Part shown: positions 50,736 to 58,478 of the stretch, piece after piece
Position numbering within the stretch: position 1 is the first letter of the stretch
Layout: each line of letters opens with the position of its first letter
NCBI GenBank assembly: GCA_017304475.1
Contig: JAFKKV010000014.1
Span: 186,001-250,000, forward strand
Reading direction: 5' to 3'
Source: Hyphomicrobiales bacterium
GTDB lineage: Bacteria > Pseudomonadota > Alphaproteobacteria > Rhizobiales > Phreatobacteraceae
Length of the DNA: 64,000 nucleotides
The notes under the pieces: generated by a model
The model's database searches: none
The model's input: the letters and a program-made list of their open reading frames with translations, nothing else
Told to the model about the DNA's origin: nothing
Made by a program: the position numbers and the translations under genes

Positions 50736-50943
50736 CTGGAATCGCGCTAGGTGCAGTATAGGTGCAGAGAGCGACGGCTAGAATCGGCGGCCAAAATGCG
50801 GGTGTGGTGGAATTGGTAGACGCGCTGGATTCAAAATCCAGTTCCGAAAGGAGTGCCGGTTCGACCCCGGCCACCCGCACCACCGGTCAGATCGCGATGC
50901 CATTAGAATAGGCAACTTCGCTGGAATCGCGTCGGGTGCGCCA
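50736..50943. repeat. imperfect direct repeats flanking the intact tRNA-Leu
   Basis: CTGGAATCGCG at 50736-50746 recurs at 50921-50931, and both copies continue into a GGTGC-containing stretch (imperfect over about 22 bases). The complete tRNA-Leu lies between them. They may mark a duplicated cassette end or remnant att sites. Confidence 0.55.
50798..50882 (+). tRNA. tRNA-Leu (anticodon CAA)
   Basis: 85 bases with encoded CCA. Acceptor GCGGGTG/CACCCGC, D arm GGTGGAATTGGTAGACGC, anticodon stem CTGGA/TCCAG around loop TTCAAAA (anticodon CAA, reads UUG), a class II variable arm (TTCCGAAAGGAG) and T arm GCCGGTTCGACCCCGGC. All stems pair. It differs from the truncated copy outside the shared D and anticodon region, so it is a separate gene and probably supplies UUG decoding lost by the truncation. 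Confidence 0.95.
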
Positions 50944-51056
50944 TCTCTCGACAGTTTATATTGCTGAAGCCCTCTTGTAACGTCATCTGCTTTCGCCTAC
51001 TTGGCGTTTTGCGGGCCGGGCCCCTCTGGCGACCCTGATGGTCGCGATGTCGGACC

Positions 51057-51076
51057 GCATCGAGCGCGCTCGATGC
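51057..51076. promoter_or_regulatory. perfect 20-bp palindrome in the terC leader
   Basis: GCATCGAGCGCGCTCGATGC is a perfect palindrome, and CGGACC before it pairs with GGTCCG after it, making a long stem 55 bases before the terC ribosome binding site. It could be a protein operator or an RNA hairpin. A yybP-ykoY manganese riboswitch, common before terC genes, was looked for and not recognised. The rest of 50883-51132 shows nothing else. Confidence 0.45.
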
Positions 51077-51132
51077 CCGGGTCCGATGTTCACCGCTCCC
51101 GTTCGAGCTGCGCTCCTTAAAGGAGGCGGCAG

Positions 51133-52122
51133 TTGGAATTTCTGTTTCTTGAGTGGCTCGGCAAGCCCGCCTGGATGTGGCTCGGCTTTCTCGCGATCGT
51201 TGGCGTGCTACTGGCGCTCGACCTCGGCGTCCTGCATCGCAAGCAGAAGGAGATCGGCGTCGGCGAGAGCCTAGCGCTCTCGGCGGGCTATCTTACACTC
51301 GGTGTCGGCTTTGCCGGGCTCGTCTGGTGGCAGCTCGGCGAGACCGCCGGCATCCAATACCTCACCGGCTTCGTGGTCGAGAAGAGCCTCGCGCTCGACA
51401 ACGTCTTCGTCATCGCGCTGATCTTTGGCTTCTTCGCCGTGCCGCGCCAGTACCAGCACCGCGTGCTGTTCTGGGGCATCCTCGGCGTGATCGTGCTGCG
51501 CGCGATCATGATAGGCATCGGGGCGACGCTTGTCGCCGAGTTTGGCTGGGTGCTCTACCTCTTCGCCGGATTCCTGATCCTCACCGGCATCAAGATGCTC
51601 GCCTTCGGCGACAAGGAAATGGACCTTGCCGCCAACCCGGTGCTTAAGTTCGTCCGCCGCCGTTTCCGCGTTACGGACGAACTGCACGGCGAGCGCTTCC
51701 TCGTGAAGCTGCCCGACCCTGAAACGGGCAAGCTCGCGCGCTACATGACGCCGTTGTTCCTCGCGCTCATTCTGATCGAGATCGCCGACGTGATCTTTGC
51801 GGTCGACTCCGTGCCGGCGATCTTCGCGATCACCACCGATCCCTACATCGTCTACACCTCGAACATCTTCGCAATTCTGGGGCTGCGCGCGCTCTACTTC
51901 GCGCTGGCGGCGGTGTTGCACCGCTTCGCGTATCTGAAGCAGGCGCTCGCCGTGCTGCTGATATTCATCGGCTCGAAGATCTTCGTCGCCGACCTGCTCG
52001 GGCTTACGAAGTTCCCACCAGCCTGGTCGCTCGGCGTCACCTTCGCGATCCTCGCTTCGGGCATCGCCTATTCCCTCTGGCGCACCCGCAATCCCGTCCC
52101 CACCCTGAAAGGAGAATCCTGA
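51133..52122 (+). CDS. TerC family integral membrane protein
   Basis: 329 residues, about nine membrane helices. Characteristic TerC blocks: KSLALDNVFVIALIFGFF near 85-102 (with the conserved Asp), FLILTGIKML near 145-154 and LILIEIADVIFAVDSVPAIFAIT near 210-232 (conserved Glu/Asp pair). TerC/Alx proteins export manganese and help metal loading of exported enzymes; tellurite resistance is an older association. TTG start with AGGAGG six bases upstream. First gene of a three-gene module. Confidence 0.93.
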   Translation: MEFLFLEWLGKPAWMWLGFLAIVGVLLALDLGVLHRKQKEIGVGESLALSAGYLTLGVGFAGLVWWQLGETAGIQYLTGFVVEKSLALDNVFVIALIFGFFAVPRQYQHRVLFWGILGVIVLRAIMIGIGATLVAEFGWVLYLFAGFLILTGIKMLAFGDKEMDLAANPVLKFVRRRFRVTDELHGERFLVKLPDPETGKLARYMTPLFLALILIEIADVIFAVDSVPAIFAITTDPYIVYTSNIFAILGLRALYFALAAVLHRFAYLKQALAVLLIFIGSKIFVADLLGLTKFPPAWSLGVTFAILASGIAYSLWRTRNPVPTLKGES

Positions 52123-52409
52123 TGCCCCTGTTGCTATGCCCCAACGACAACGGATCGATGCAGACCGTACAGCGGTCCGGCATCGAGTTCGACATCTGCC
52201 CGACCTGCCGAGGCGTCTGGCTCGATCGTGGCGAACTTGAAAAACTGCTTGCTGGGGGGCGCGAAGCCGAACCCGACGACCGGCCGGTGCATGGCCAAGC
52301 GCCACGATCAGCGTTCGAACAGCGTCACGACGGCCAGCGCGACTGGGACAATGACGACGGCTATCGGCGCAAGAAAAAGCGCTCCAGCATCTTCGACATT
52401 TTCGACTGA
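52122..52409 (+). CDS. zf-TFIIB-like zinc ribbon protein
   Basis: 95 residues. Two CxxC-type knuckles, LCPNDNG and DICPTCRGVWLDRGELEKL, match the zf-TFIIB family; the first Cys pair is incomplete (C-P-N-D). The remainder is Asp/Arg-rich with a KKKRSS stretch. One-base overlap of the terC stop with its ATG shows coupling. Function unknown; probably a metal- or nucleic acid-binding partner of the Ter proteins. Confidence 0.82.
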   Translation: MPLLLCPNDNGSMQTVQRSGIEFDICPTCRGVWLDRGELEKLLAGGREAEPDDRPVHGQAPRSAFEQRHDGQRDWDNDDGYRRKKKRSSIFDIFD

Positions 52410-52458
52410 CCAGCCATCACAGGCAGCGCCCGAAGGCCAATCCACGAAAGGACAGACC

Positions 52459-52926
52459 ATGCCATATCGACGTTCGCTTGGCCGCTTCTCCAAACGCTCC
52501 TGGGAAGAGTTCGGCGACGAGGTTCACAGGGCGCGGAACGAGCATCTGATGGAGGGCATCGTGGCGGGATGCGCGCTGGTCGCCTACGCTGACGGGTGGG
52601 TGACGACTGAGGAGCATGATCGGATGCTGGGCTTGCTCCGCGGATTCCAGCCGATCGCCGCGTTCGGTCTCGACGATGTCGGCGCCACCTTCGAAGCAAT
52701 GACCGAGCGGTTCGCCTCCGACCAGAAAGGCGGCGAGGCCGCTGCGTTAGAAGCCGTCGCTAGGGTCAAAGGTGCGGCGCGCTACCCGGCAATGCTGGTC
52801 GAGGCATGCTGCGCAATCGCCGCCGCCGATGGCGGCTTTGATGCTGAAGAGCGCCGGGCGGCCCTGCGCATCTGCGAGGTCCTTGGGCTCGATGCCGCCG
52901 AGTTCGGTATTGCCGACGCACCGTAG
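52459..52926 (+). CDS. TerB family protein
   Basis: 155 residues, all-helical TerB domain with the acid pairs AYADGWVTTEEH near 43-54 and AAADGGFDAEERRA near 120-133. It differs in sequence from the other TerB protein of the window (20534-20968). AAAGGA precedes the ATG at 52459. It follows the zf-TFIIB gene after 49 bases, completing terC-zf-TFIIB-terB. Confidence 0.85.
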   Translation: MPYRRSLGRFSKRSWEEFGDEVHRARNEHLMEGIVAGCALVAYADGWVTTEEHDRMLGLLRGFQPIAAFGLDDVGATFEAMTERFASDQKGGEAAALEAVARVKGAARYPAMLVEACCAIAAADGGFDAEERRAALRICEVLGLDAAEFGIADAP

Positions 52927-53003
52927 TTCGACATGTGTCGGCGCCAAACGTGTGTTCAACGTCTGAACGGCGCGACCGACCAAGGGTGACGATACATAAA
53001 ACA

Positions 53004-53027
53004 GAACGATGTCTTGCAATCTTTGTA
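53004..53027 (+). promoter_or_regulatory. LysR-type operator upstream of ilvD (copy A)
   Basis: 24 bases that match copy B (58391-58414) at 22 positions. The core TGCAATCTTTGTA (53015-53027) is a T-N11-A box with near-palindromic arms. It lies 156 bases before the ilvD start. The remaining 257-bp intergenic region shows nothing else conserved with copy B beyond scattered bases. Confidence 0.7.
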
Positions 53028-53183
53028 GTCAACAGAAGGTATCATTGAGTCTATCTTCAGCACTTAGCGGCCTGCGAGCTGATGCTGCCTGTCTCGCCAT
53101 GGATTCCCGGCGTCGTGGAACAAGCGTGGTGATGCAAGCAAGCCGCAGGATGCGCGAGGGCCTTTTGGCCGAGAGGGCGAATC

Positions 53184-54950
53184 TTGAACGATCATCCGGA
53201 AGGCGTTGAAGAGGGTCGAGCGCCGACGGTAGGTTGGGACGCGGACAAGACGGGCTTGCCCAGTCGGCATACAACGGTCGGTCCCGAGCGGGCGCCGCAC
53301 CGGTCATTCCTTTACGCCATGGGCCTGTCGCAGCGCGAGATCGCCCAGCCCTTCGTCGGTGTCGTTTTAACCTGGAACGAGGCGGCGCCCTGCAACATCT
53401 CTTTGTCCCGCCAGGCGCAGGCGGTGAAAAAGGGCGTGGCAGCCGCGGGCGGCACCCCGCGCGAATTCACCACGATCACGGTCACAGACGGCATCGCGAT
53501 GGGTCATGCCGGTATGAAGGCGTCGCTGGTTAGCCGAGAGGTAATCGCCGACTCGGTCGAACTCGCGATGCGCGGGCATTGCTACGACGCCCTCGTCGGG
53601 GTGGCCGGCTGCGACAAAACCCTGCCGGGACTGATGATGGCGATGCTGCGCCTTAACGTTCCCTCAGTGTTTCTCTACGGCGGCTCGATCCTGCCGGGAC
53701 GTTTCCGCGGAAAGGACGTAACCGTGCTCGACGTGTTCGAGGCGGTCGGCGCCAACGCCGCCGGGACCATGACCGATACCGACTTGGCCGAACTCGAAAC
53801 GGTGGCGTGTCCATCGGCGGGGTCGTGCGGCGGCCAGTATACCGCCAACAGCATGGCTTATGTGTCGGAGGCGATCGGCCTTGCGCTGCCGGGTTCGGCC
53901 AGCACGCCGGCGCCTTACGAGTCGCGAGACCGCTTCGCGGACGCGTCCGGTCGCGCTGTGATGGCGCTGCTGGAACGGGGCCTCAGGCCGCGCGACATCG
54001 TTACACGCCAGGCGCTGGAGAATGCAGCGGCAGTCGTGGCGGCGACGGGGGGATCGACCAACACCGCGCTGCATCTGCCCGCCATGGCACATGAGGCCGG
54101 CATTGCTTTCGACATTTTCGATGTCGCCGCGGTGTTCCGGCGCACGCCGCTGATCGCCGATCTGAAACCCGGCGGACGCTATCTCGCCAAGGACGTGCAC
54201 GACGTTGGCGGCGTGCCGGTGGTGCTGAAGGCGCTCCTCGACGGCGGTTTCCTCCACGGGGATTGTCTGACCGTGACCGGCCGCACCTTGGCCGAGAACT
54301 TAGAAGGCGTGCGTCTGCCGGACAACCAGGACGTCGTCCGACCGGCAATGCAGCCGCTGTCCCCGACCGGCGGCCTGGTCGGCCTTTCGGGAAATCTCGC
54401 GCCTGAAGGAGCGATCGTTAAGGTGGCGGGCCTGCGAACGCTGACCTTCAGCGGTCCGGCGCGCGTGTTCGACCGGGAGGAGGACGCCTTCGCAGCTGTG
54501 ATGCAGCGGCGCTATCAGGCGGGCGAGGTGCTGGTGATCCGCTATGAGGGGCCGCGCGGGGGACCCGGCATGCGCGAGATGCTGTCCACCACCTCGGCCA
54601 TCTATGGCCAATGCATGGGCGAGGAAGTGGCCTTGATCACCGATGGCCGCTTCTCGGGCGCGACGCGCGGCCTATGCGTCGGCCATGTCGGCCCGGAAGC
54701 CGCGGTCGGCGGTCCAATCGCGCTGATCGAGGACGGCGATATGATCGAGATCGACACCGCGCGCGGAACGCTTTCCGTGCGCCTTGAAACTAAAGAACTG
54801 GAGTCGCGCCGTGAGCGGTGGCAGCCGCGCCGGCATGCCTTCCAGTCTGGGGCGCTGTGGCGCTACGCGCAGACCGTCGGTTCCGCCGGCAAGGGCGCGG
54901 TGACCCATCCAGGCGCTGCCGCGGAAGAGCACGTCTATGCCGATATCTGA
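53184..54950 (+). CDS. ilvD: dihydroxy-acid dehydratase (IlvD/Edd family) paralogue, three-cysteine type
   Basis: 588 residues. Dehydrates 2,3-dihydroxy acids in valine/isoleucine synthesis. The start [15 protein letters not shown] is the form with the three cluster cysteines: [15 protein letters not shown] and [12 protein letters not shown], which in the family goes with a [2Fe-2S] cluster, more stable to oxygen than the E. coli [4Fe-4S] form. The C-terminal [12 protein letters not shown] and [11 protein letters not shown] are conserved. TTG 53184 is used with GAGAGG upstream. Sugar-acid dehydratases are a possible alternative. Overlaps pyrC by 14 bases; very likely a second copy, since it lies in the island. 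Confidence 0.85.
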   Translation: MNDHPEGVEEGRAPTVGWDADKTGLPSRHTTVGPERAPHRSFLYAMGLSQREIAQPFVGVVLTWNEAAPCNISLSRQAQAVKKGVAAAGGTPREFTTITVTDGIAMGHAGMKASLVSREVIADSVELAMRGHCYDALVGVAGCDKTLPGLMMAMLRLNVPSVFLYGGSILPGRFRGKDVTVLDVFEAVGANAAGTMTDTDLAELETVACPSAGSCGGQYTANSMAYVSEAIGLALPGSASTPAPYESRDRFADASGRAVMALLERGLRPRDIVTRQALENAAAVVAATGGSTNTALHLPAMAHEAGIAFDIFDVAAVFRRTPLIADLKPGGRYLAKDVHDVGGVPVVLKALLDGGFLHGDCLTVTGRTLAENLEGVRLPDNQDVVRPAMQPLSPTGGLVGLSGNLAPEGAIVKVAGLRTLTFSGPARVFDREEDAFAAVMQRRYQAGEVLVIRYEGPRGGPGMREMLSTTSAIYGQCMGEEVALITDGRFSGATRGLCVGHVGPEAAVGGPIALIEDGDMIEIDTARGTLSVRLETKELESRRERWQPRRHAFQSGALWRYAQTVGSAGKGAVTHPGAAAEEHVYADI

Positions 54951-56040
54951 CCCAGGCGCCGCAGCCGAGAGGCTAGAGCCATCCAGCGCGCACCGCTTGA
55001 TCCTTCGCCAGCCCGATGATTGGCATGTGCATCTGCGTGACGGCGCGATGCTCGCCGCCGTCGTCAACGAGACCGCCCGTCAGTTCGCCAGGGCGATCGT
55101 CATGCCCAACCTCGATCCGCCTGTGACGACCGTGGCCGCGGCGGAAGCCTACCGCTCACGTATCCAGGCTGCGCTCGCGCCGGGTCTCGCCTTCACGCCT
55201 TTTATGACGGCCTATCTGACCGACGGCATCGATCCGGCGGAAATCGAGCGCGGCTTCAGATCGGGCGTATTCACCGCGGCCAAGCTCTACCCTGCGCATG
55301 CGACCACCAACTCGGCGCAGGGGGTGACCGACGTGCGTCGCATCTTCGGCGTCCTCGACGTCATGCAGCGCATCGGAATGCCGCTGCTGCTCCACGGGGA
55401 AGTCACCGACCATGACGTTGACATATTCGACCGCGAAGCCGTGTTCATCGACCGTGTGCTTGCCGGGATCGTCGCGGACTTCCCGGCTCTGAAGATCGTC
55501 TTCGAACATATCACCACTGCCGAGGCAGTCGCCTTCGTCGAGGCTAGTGGGCCGAACGTCGGCGCCACGATCACGCCGCACCACCTGATGATCAATCGTA
55601 ATGCCATGTTTGACGGCGGCATCAGGCCGCATCTCTACTGCCTGCCAATCGCCAAGCGGGAACGGCATCGTCTGGCGCTGCGCCGCGCGGCGACGTCCGG
55701 GAATCCGAAATTCTTCCTCGGAACAGATTCGGCGCCGCATGTCGTCGGTGACAAGGAGTCGGCCTGCGGCTGCGCCGGCATCTTCAATGCCCCCGTGGCG
55801 CTGCAGAGTTACGCCACGGTCTTTGAAGACGACGGGGCGCTCGACCGGCTCGAAGCTTTCGCCTCGGAGCATGGTCCGCGCTTCTATGGTCTTCCGCTCA
55901 ACGCGGGGTCGATCGTGCTTGAGCGGACGGCGTGGCGGGCGCCATCCTCTTATGCCGCCGCCGGCAGCCGCATCGTGCCCTTCCGGGCCGGCGCGGCCAT
56001 TGCCTGGACCTGTCGGGGACGGGTCGATGAGCCGATCTAG
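54937..56040 (+). CDS. pyrC: dihydroorotase, E. coli (type II) class
   Basis: 367 residues. Cyclises carbamoyl-aspartate to dihydroorotate. All metal ligands are seen: [10 protein letters not shown] (H30, H32), [11 protein letters not shown] (K116, expected carboxylated), LHGEVTD, FEHITT, and FLGTDSAPH with the catalytic Asp; [13 protein letters not shown] is typical of class II. The start ATG lies inside the end of ilvD (14-base overlap). Followed by folC after 87 bases. A spare pyrimidine enzyme in an ilvD-folC operon is unusual. Confidence 0.92.
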   Translation: MPISDPGAAAERLEPSSAHRLILRQPDDWHVHLRDGAMLAAVVNETARQFARAIVMPNLDPPVTTVAAAEAYRSRIQAALAPGLAFTPFMTAYLTDGIDPAEIERGFRSGVFTAAKLYPAHATTNSAQGVTDVRRIFGVLDVMQRIGMPLLLHGEVTDHDVDIFDREAVFIDRVLAGIVADFPALKIVFEHITTAEAVAFVEASGPNVGATITPHHLMINRNAMFDGGIRPHLYCLPIAKRERHRLALRRAATSGNPKFFLGTDSAPHVVGDKESACGCAGIFNAPVALQSYATVFEDDGALDRLEAFASEHGPRFYGLPLNAGSIVLERTAWRAPSSYAAAGSRIVPFRAGAAIAWTCRGRVDEPI

Positions 56041-56127
56041 GCGCCGCGTCAAAGACGTTGGGCGGCCATCCGCTGGCCGCAGCCCTCTGGGCGCTGCCGA
56101 CGGGCCGAATGTGTCGGACGGAAGTTC

Positions 56128-57441
56128 TTGACGGACCATCTCCGGCCTCATGACGCTGCGTTGGAGCGTTTGCGAACGCTGCATCCGCAGATGATCGACC
56201 TGTCGCTTACCCGGATCGATCGTCTCTTAGAACGATTGAGCCGTCCCGAATGGCGTTTGCCGCCGGTAATCCATGTCGCGGGAACGAACGGAAAAGGCTC
56301 AACCATCGCCTTCCTGCGCGCAATGGCAGAGGCTGCTGGTCTGCGCGCGCACGTCTATACCTCACCCCACCTCGTGCGGTTTGCCGAGCGGATCCGGCTG
56401 GCCGGCGAATTGATTTCTGAAGAGTACCTCACCGACTTGCTGACGCGGATCGAAGCAGCAAACACGGGCGAGCCGATCACATTCTTTGAGGTAACCACCG
56501 CGGCGGCGTTGCTGGCGTTCGCGGAGACGCCCGCCGATCTGTGTCTGGTCGAGGTCGGGCTCGGCGGGCGCTATGACGCAACGAACGTCATCGAGCGTCC
56601 GGCGATCACCGTGATCGCGCCCGTCGCCCTCGATCATTGTGAGTTTCTCGGAGACACGATCGGCAAGATCGCGGAGGAGAAGGCCGGGATCATCAAAGCT
56701 GGCGTTCCCTGCATTTCGGCCCGGCAGCCCGAAAGCGCCGCGATCGTGATCCGGGAGGTGGCCGCGCGCGCCGGGTCAATGCTCATGCTTGCGGGTCGGG
56801 ACTTCGACGTCAGGTTGGAACACGGAGGTCTTCGTTACCAGGATGCGACCGGCGTTCTGGACCTGCCCGCCGGTCGTCTTGCAGGAGCGCACCAGGTCTT
56901 GAACGCTGGGCTCGCGGTCGCTGTCGCCCGCACGTTCGGCCTCCCGGACCAATCCATCTCGGAGGGGCTGAGACGCGTCTCGTGGCCAGCCCGCATGCAG
57001 CCCTTGACGGCCGGTCCGTTAGCCGAAAGAGCATCAGCGCGAGGGGCCGATCTCTGGATCGATGGCGCCCATAATCCGCACGCGTTCAAATCTTTGGCGC
57101 AGTCGCTCCGCGCACTCAGAGAAGCGGACGGTCGGCCCTTGGTGGTCATCCTCGGCGTGCTCGCGAACAAGGACCTTGAGGGCATTTTTGCGGCGTTGCG
57201 GTCGGTCGGTTCCCTAAAGCTGTTCCTCGTGGGCTTCGATGCGAGTTCGGCAGCCGATCCGGCGTTACTTTTGGATGGCGCGCGGGCGGCGGGCCTTTGC
57301 GCGGAAGCTCGGCCCGACGTCTCGTCGGCTCTCGATCTGGCGCTTTCGGACGCTGGACCACCACCGCGTGTGGTCATCTGCGGGTCGCTCTATCTCGCCG
57401 GAGAGGTTTTGGCGCTGGATCCAGAAACCTGGCCAAGGTGA
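56128..57441 (+). CDS. folC: folylpolyglutamate synthase / dihydrofolate synthase
   Basis: 437 residues. Adds glutamate to dihydropteroate and folates. The P-loop HVAGTNGKGST (about 49-59), TSPHLVRFAERIR, the Mg-binding EVGLGGRYDATN and DGAHNPHA (with the catalytic Asp/His) are conserved. The TTG start at 56128 has GGAAG upstream. Normally folC sits with accD in related bacteria, so this is probably a second copy. It ends 42 bases before the convergent lysR stop. Confidence 0.92.
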   Translation: MTDHLRPHDAALERLRTLHPQMIDLSLTRIDRLLERLSRPEWRLPPVIHVAGTNGKGSTIAFLRAMAEAAGLRAHVYTSPHLVRFAERIRLAGELISEEYLTDLLTRIEAANTGEPITFFEVTTAAALLAFAETPADLCLVEVGLGGRYDATNVIERPAITVIAPVALDHCEFLGDTIGKIAEEKAGIIKAGVPCISARQPESAAIVIREVAARAGSMLMLAGRDFDVRLEHGGLRYQDATGVLDLPAGRLAGAHQVLNAGLAVAVARTFGLPDQSISEGLRRVSWPARMQPLTAGPLAERASARGADLWIDGAHNPHAFKSLAQSLRALREADGRPLVVILGVLANKDLEGIFAALRSVGSLKLFLVGFDASSAADPALLLDGARAAGLCAEARPDVSSALDLALSDAGPPPRVVICGSLYLAGEVLALDPETWPR

Positions 57442-57482
57442 AAGCCGATGGTGCCCTTGGTGAGCCAGCCAAAGCGGCCGGA

Positions 57483-58370
57483 TCACTTTCCCTTCGCCGC
57501 CCGCATGAGCAACTCTGCGAGCAAGGGATTGGGGAAGCGGCGCTTCTGTGTGATTGCATAAAACGTCTCGCTGAGGTTCGGGACTGGGCAGACCTCGACG
57601 AGAAGGCCGGCAGCCAGCTCGTCGCGCACCACGATCGGCGGCACGAGCGCCAGACCGTCGCTGTCGCGGGCAAGAAGTCGCAACATGGCCATATCGTCCA
57701 CTTCAGCAATAATGATCGGGCGCACCCCGGCGAGGTCGAGGATCCGGTCGAACGCGACCCGGATTTCGCTTTCGAGGCTGGGGAGCAGGACAGGCTGGGA
57801 TCGCAAATCTTCCGGGAAACGGAACGCAAAAGGTTCGACGCTTGATCGCCTGACCAACGCGACCGGTTGCTGAGCAAGCAGGTGACTGCGAAAGTCTGAC
57901 CGCGCGTCGTGCTGAGGAGCGCTGTTTGCAAGCACGACATCAATCGCATGGGCCTCCAATTGGGCCAGCAGGTCGCGCATGGTGCCCGAGCGGATGATCA
58001 GTTCAACGTCGGCCCGGCCCACGAGCGGGCTCAGGAACTCCAGCTGGAAGTTCCGCGAGAGCGTGGTCAACGCGCCGACCCGGAACGCCTGCCGGCGATC
58101 CACCGGCCGACCCTTCATCGTGCTGACCAGCTCGTCGCCGGCCTGGAATACGGTGTCCGCGTAGTCAAGGGCGATACGCCCGGCCTCGGTGAGGATGAGG
58201 CGCTTGCCGGTCCGGTCGAACAGCGGGTGTCCGAGCTGCAGTTCGAGCTTGCCGAGCTGCACCGAGAGCGCCGACTGCGAGAGGTTGAGCCGCTCGGCGG
58301 CGCGGGTGAGGCTGCCTTCATGAGCGATCGCCCAGAAGTAGCGCAGGTGATGATAGTTCAGACTCGCCAT
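57483..58370 (-). CDS. LysR-type transcriptional regulator (NhaR-like)
   Basis: 295 residues. N-terminal winged HTH (residues 3-62: NYHHLRYFWAIAHEGSLTRAAERLNLSQSALSVQLG), NhaR-like in starting with LNYHHLRYFW, then a two-lobed effector-binding domain (about 90-290). NhaR activates a Na+/H+ antiporter gene; the divergent target here is dabB, an antiporter-like subunit. A palindromic box is 31 bases upstream of its start codon and shared with dabB, and a second copy lies before ilvD, so autoregulation and control of both operons is inferred. Confidence 0.9.
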   Translation of the reverse strand: MASLNYHHLRYFWAIAHEGSLTRAAERLNLSQSALSVQLGKLELQLGHPLFDRTGKRLILTEAGRIALDYADTVFQAGDELVSTMKGRPVDRRQAFRVGALTTLSRNFQLEFLSPLVGRADVELIIRSGTMRDLLAQLEAHAIDVVLANSAPQHDARSDFRSHLLAQQPVALVRRSSVEPFAFRFPEDLRSQPVLLPSLESEIRVAFDRILDLAGVRPIIIAEVDDMAMLRLLARDSDGLALVPPIVVRDELAAGLLVEVCPVPNLSETFYAITQKRRFPNPLLAELLMRAAKGK

Positions 58371-58390
58371 GCCGGTGAGTTTAGGAAACC

Positions 58391-58414
58391 GAACGATATC
58401 TTACAATCTTTGTA
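58391..58414. promoter_or_regulatory. LysR-type operator between lysR and dabB (copy B)
   Basis: Contains TACAATCTTTGTA (58402-58414), a T-N11-A box whose arms TACAA and TTGTA are exact reverse complements. It lies 31 bases upstream of lysR and 64 bases upstream of dabB. The whole 24-base element matches copy A at 53004-53027 in 22 positions. Confidence 0.8.
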
Positions 58415-58478
58415 TTTTATAGAATGCCTAGCTCACGATAGTTAGGTGGTTGCTGCTCCCCGCTCCCTGGAGGCGACC

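Noticed and set aside
50883..51132. yybP-ykoY manganese riboswitch ahead of terC
   Set aside because: The conserved core could not be recognised; only a palindrome is seen.
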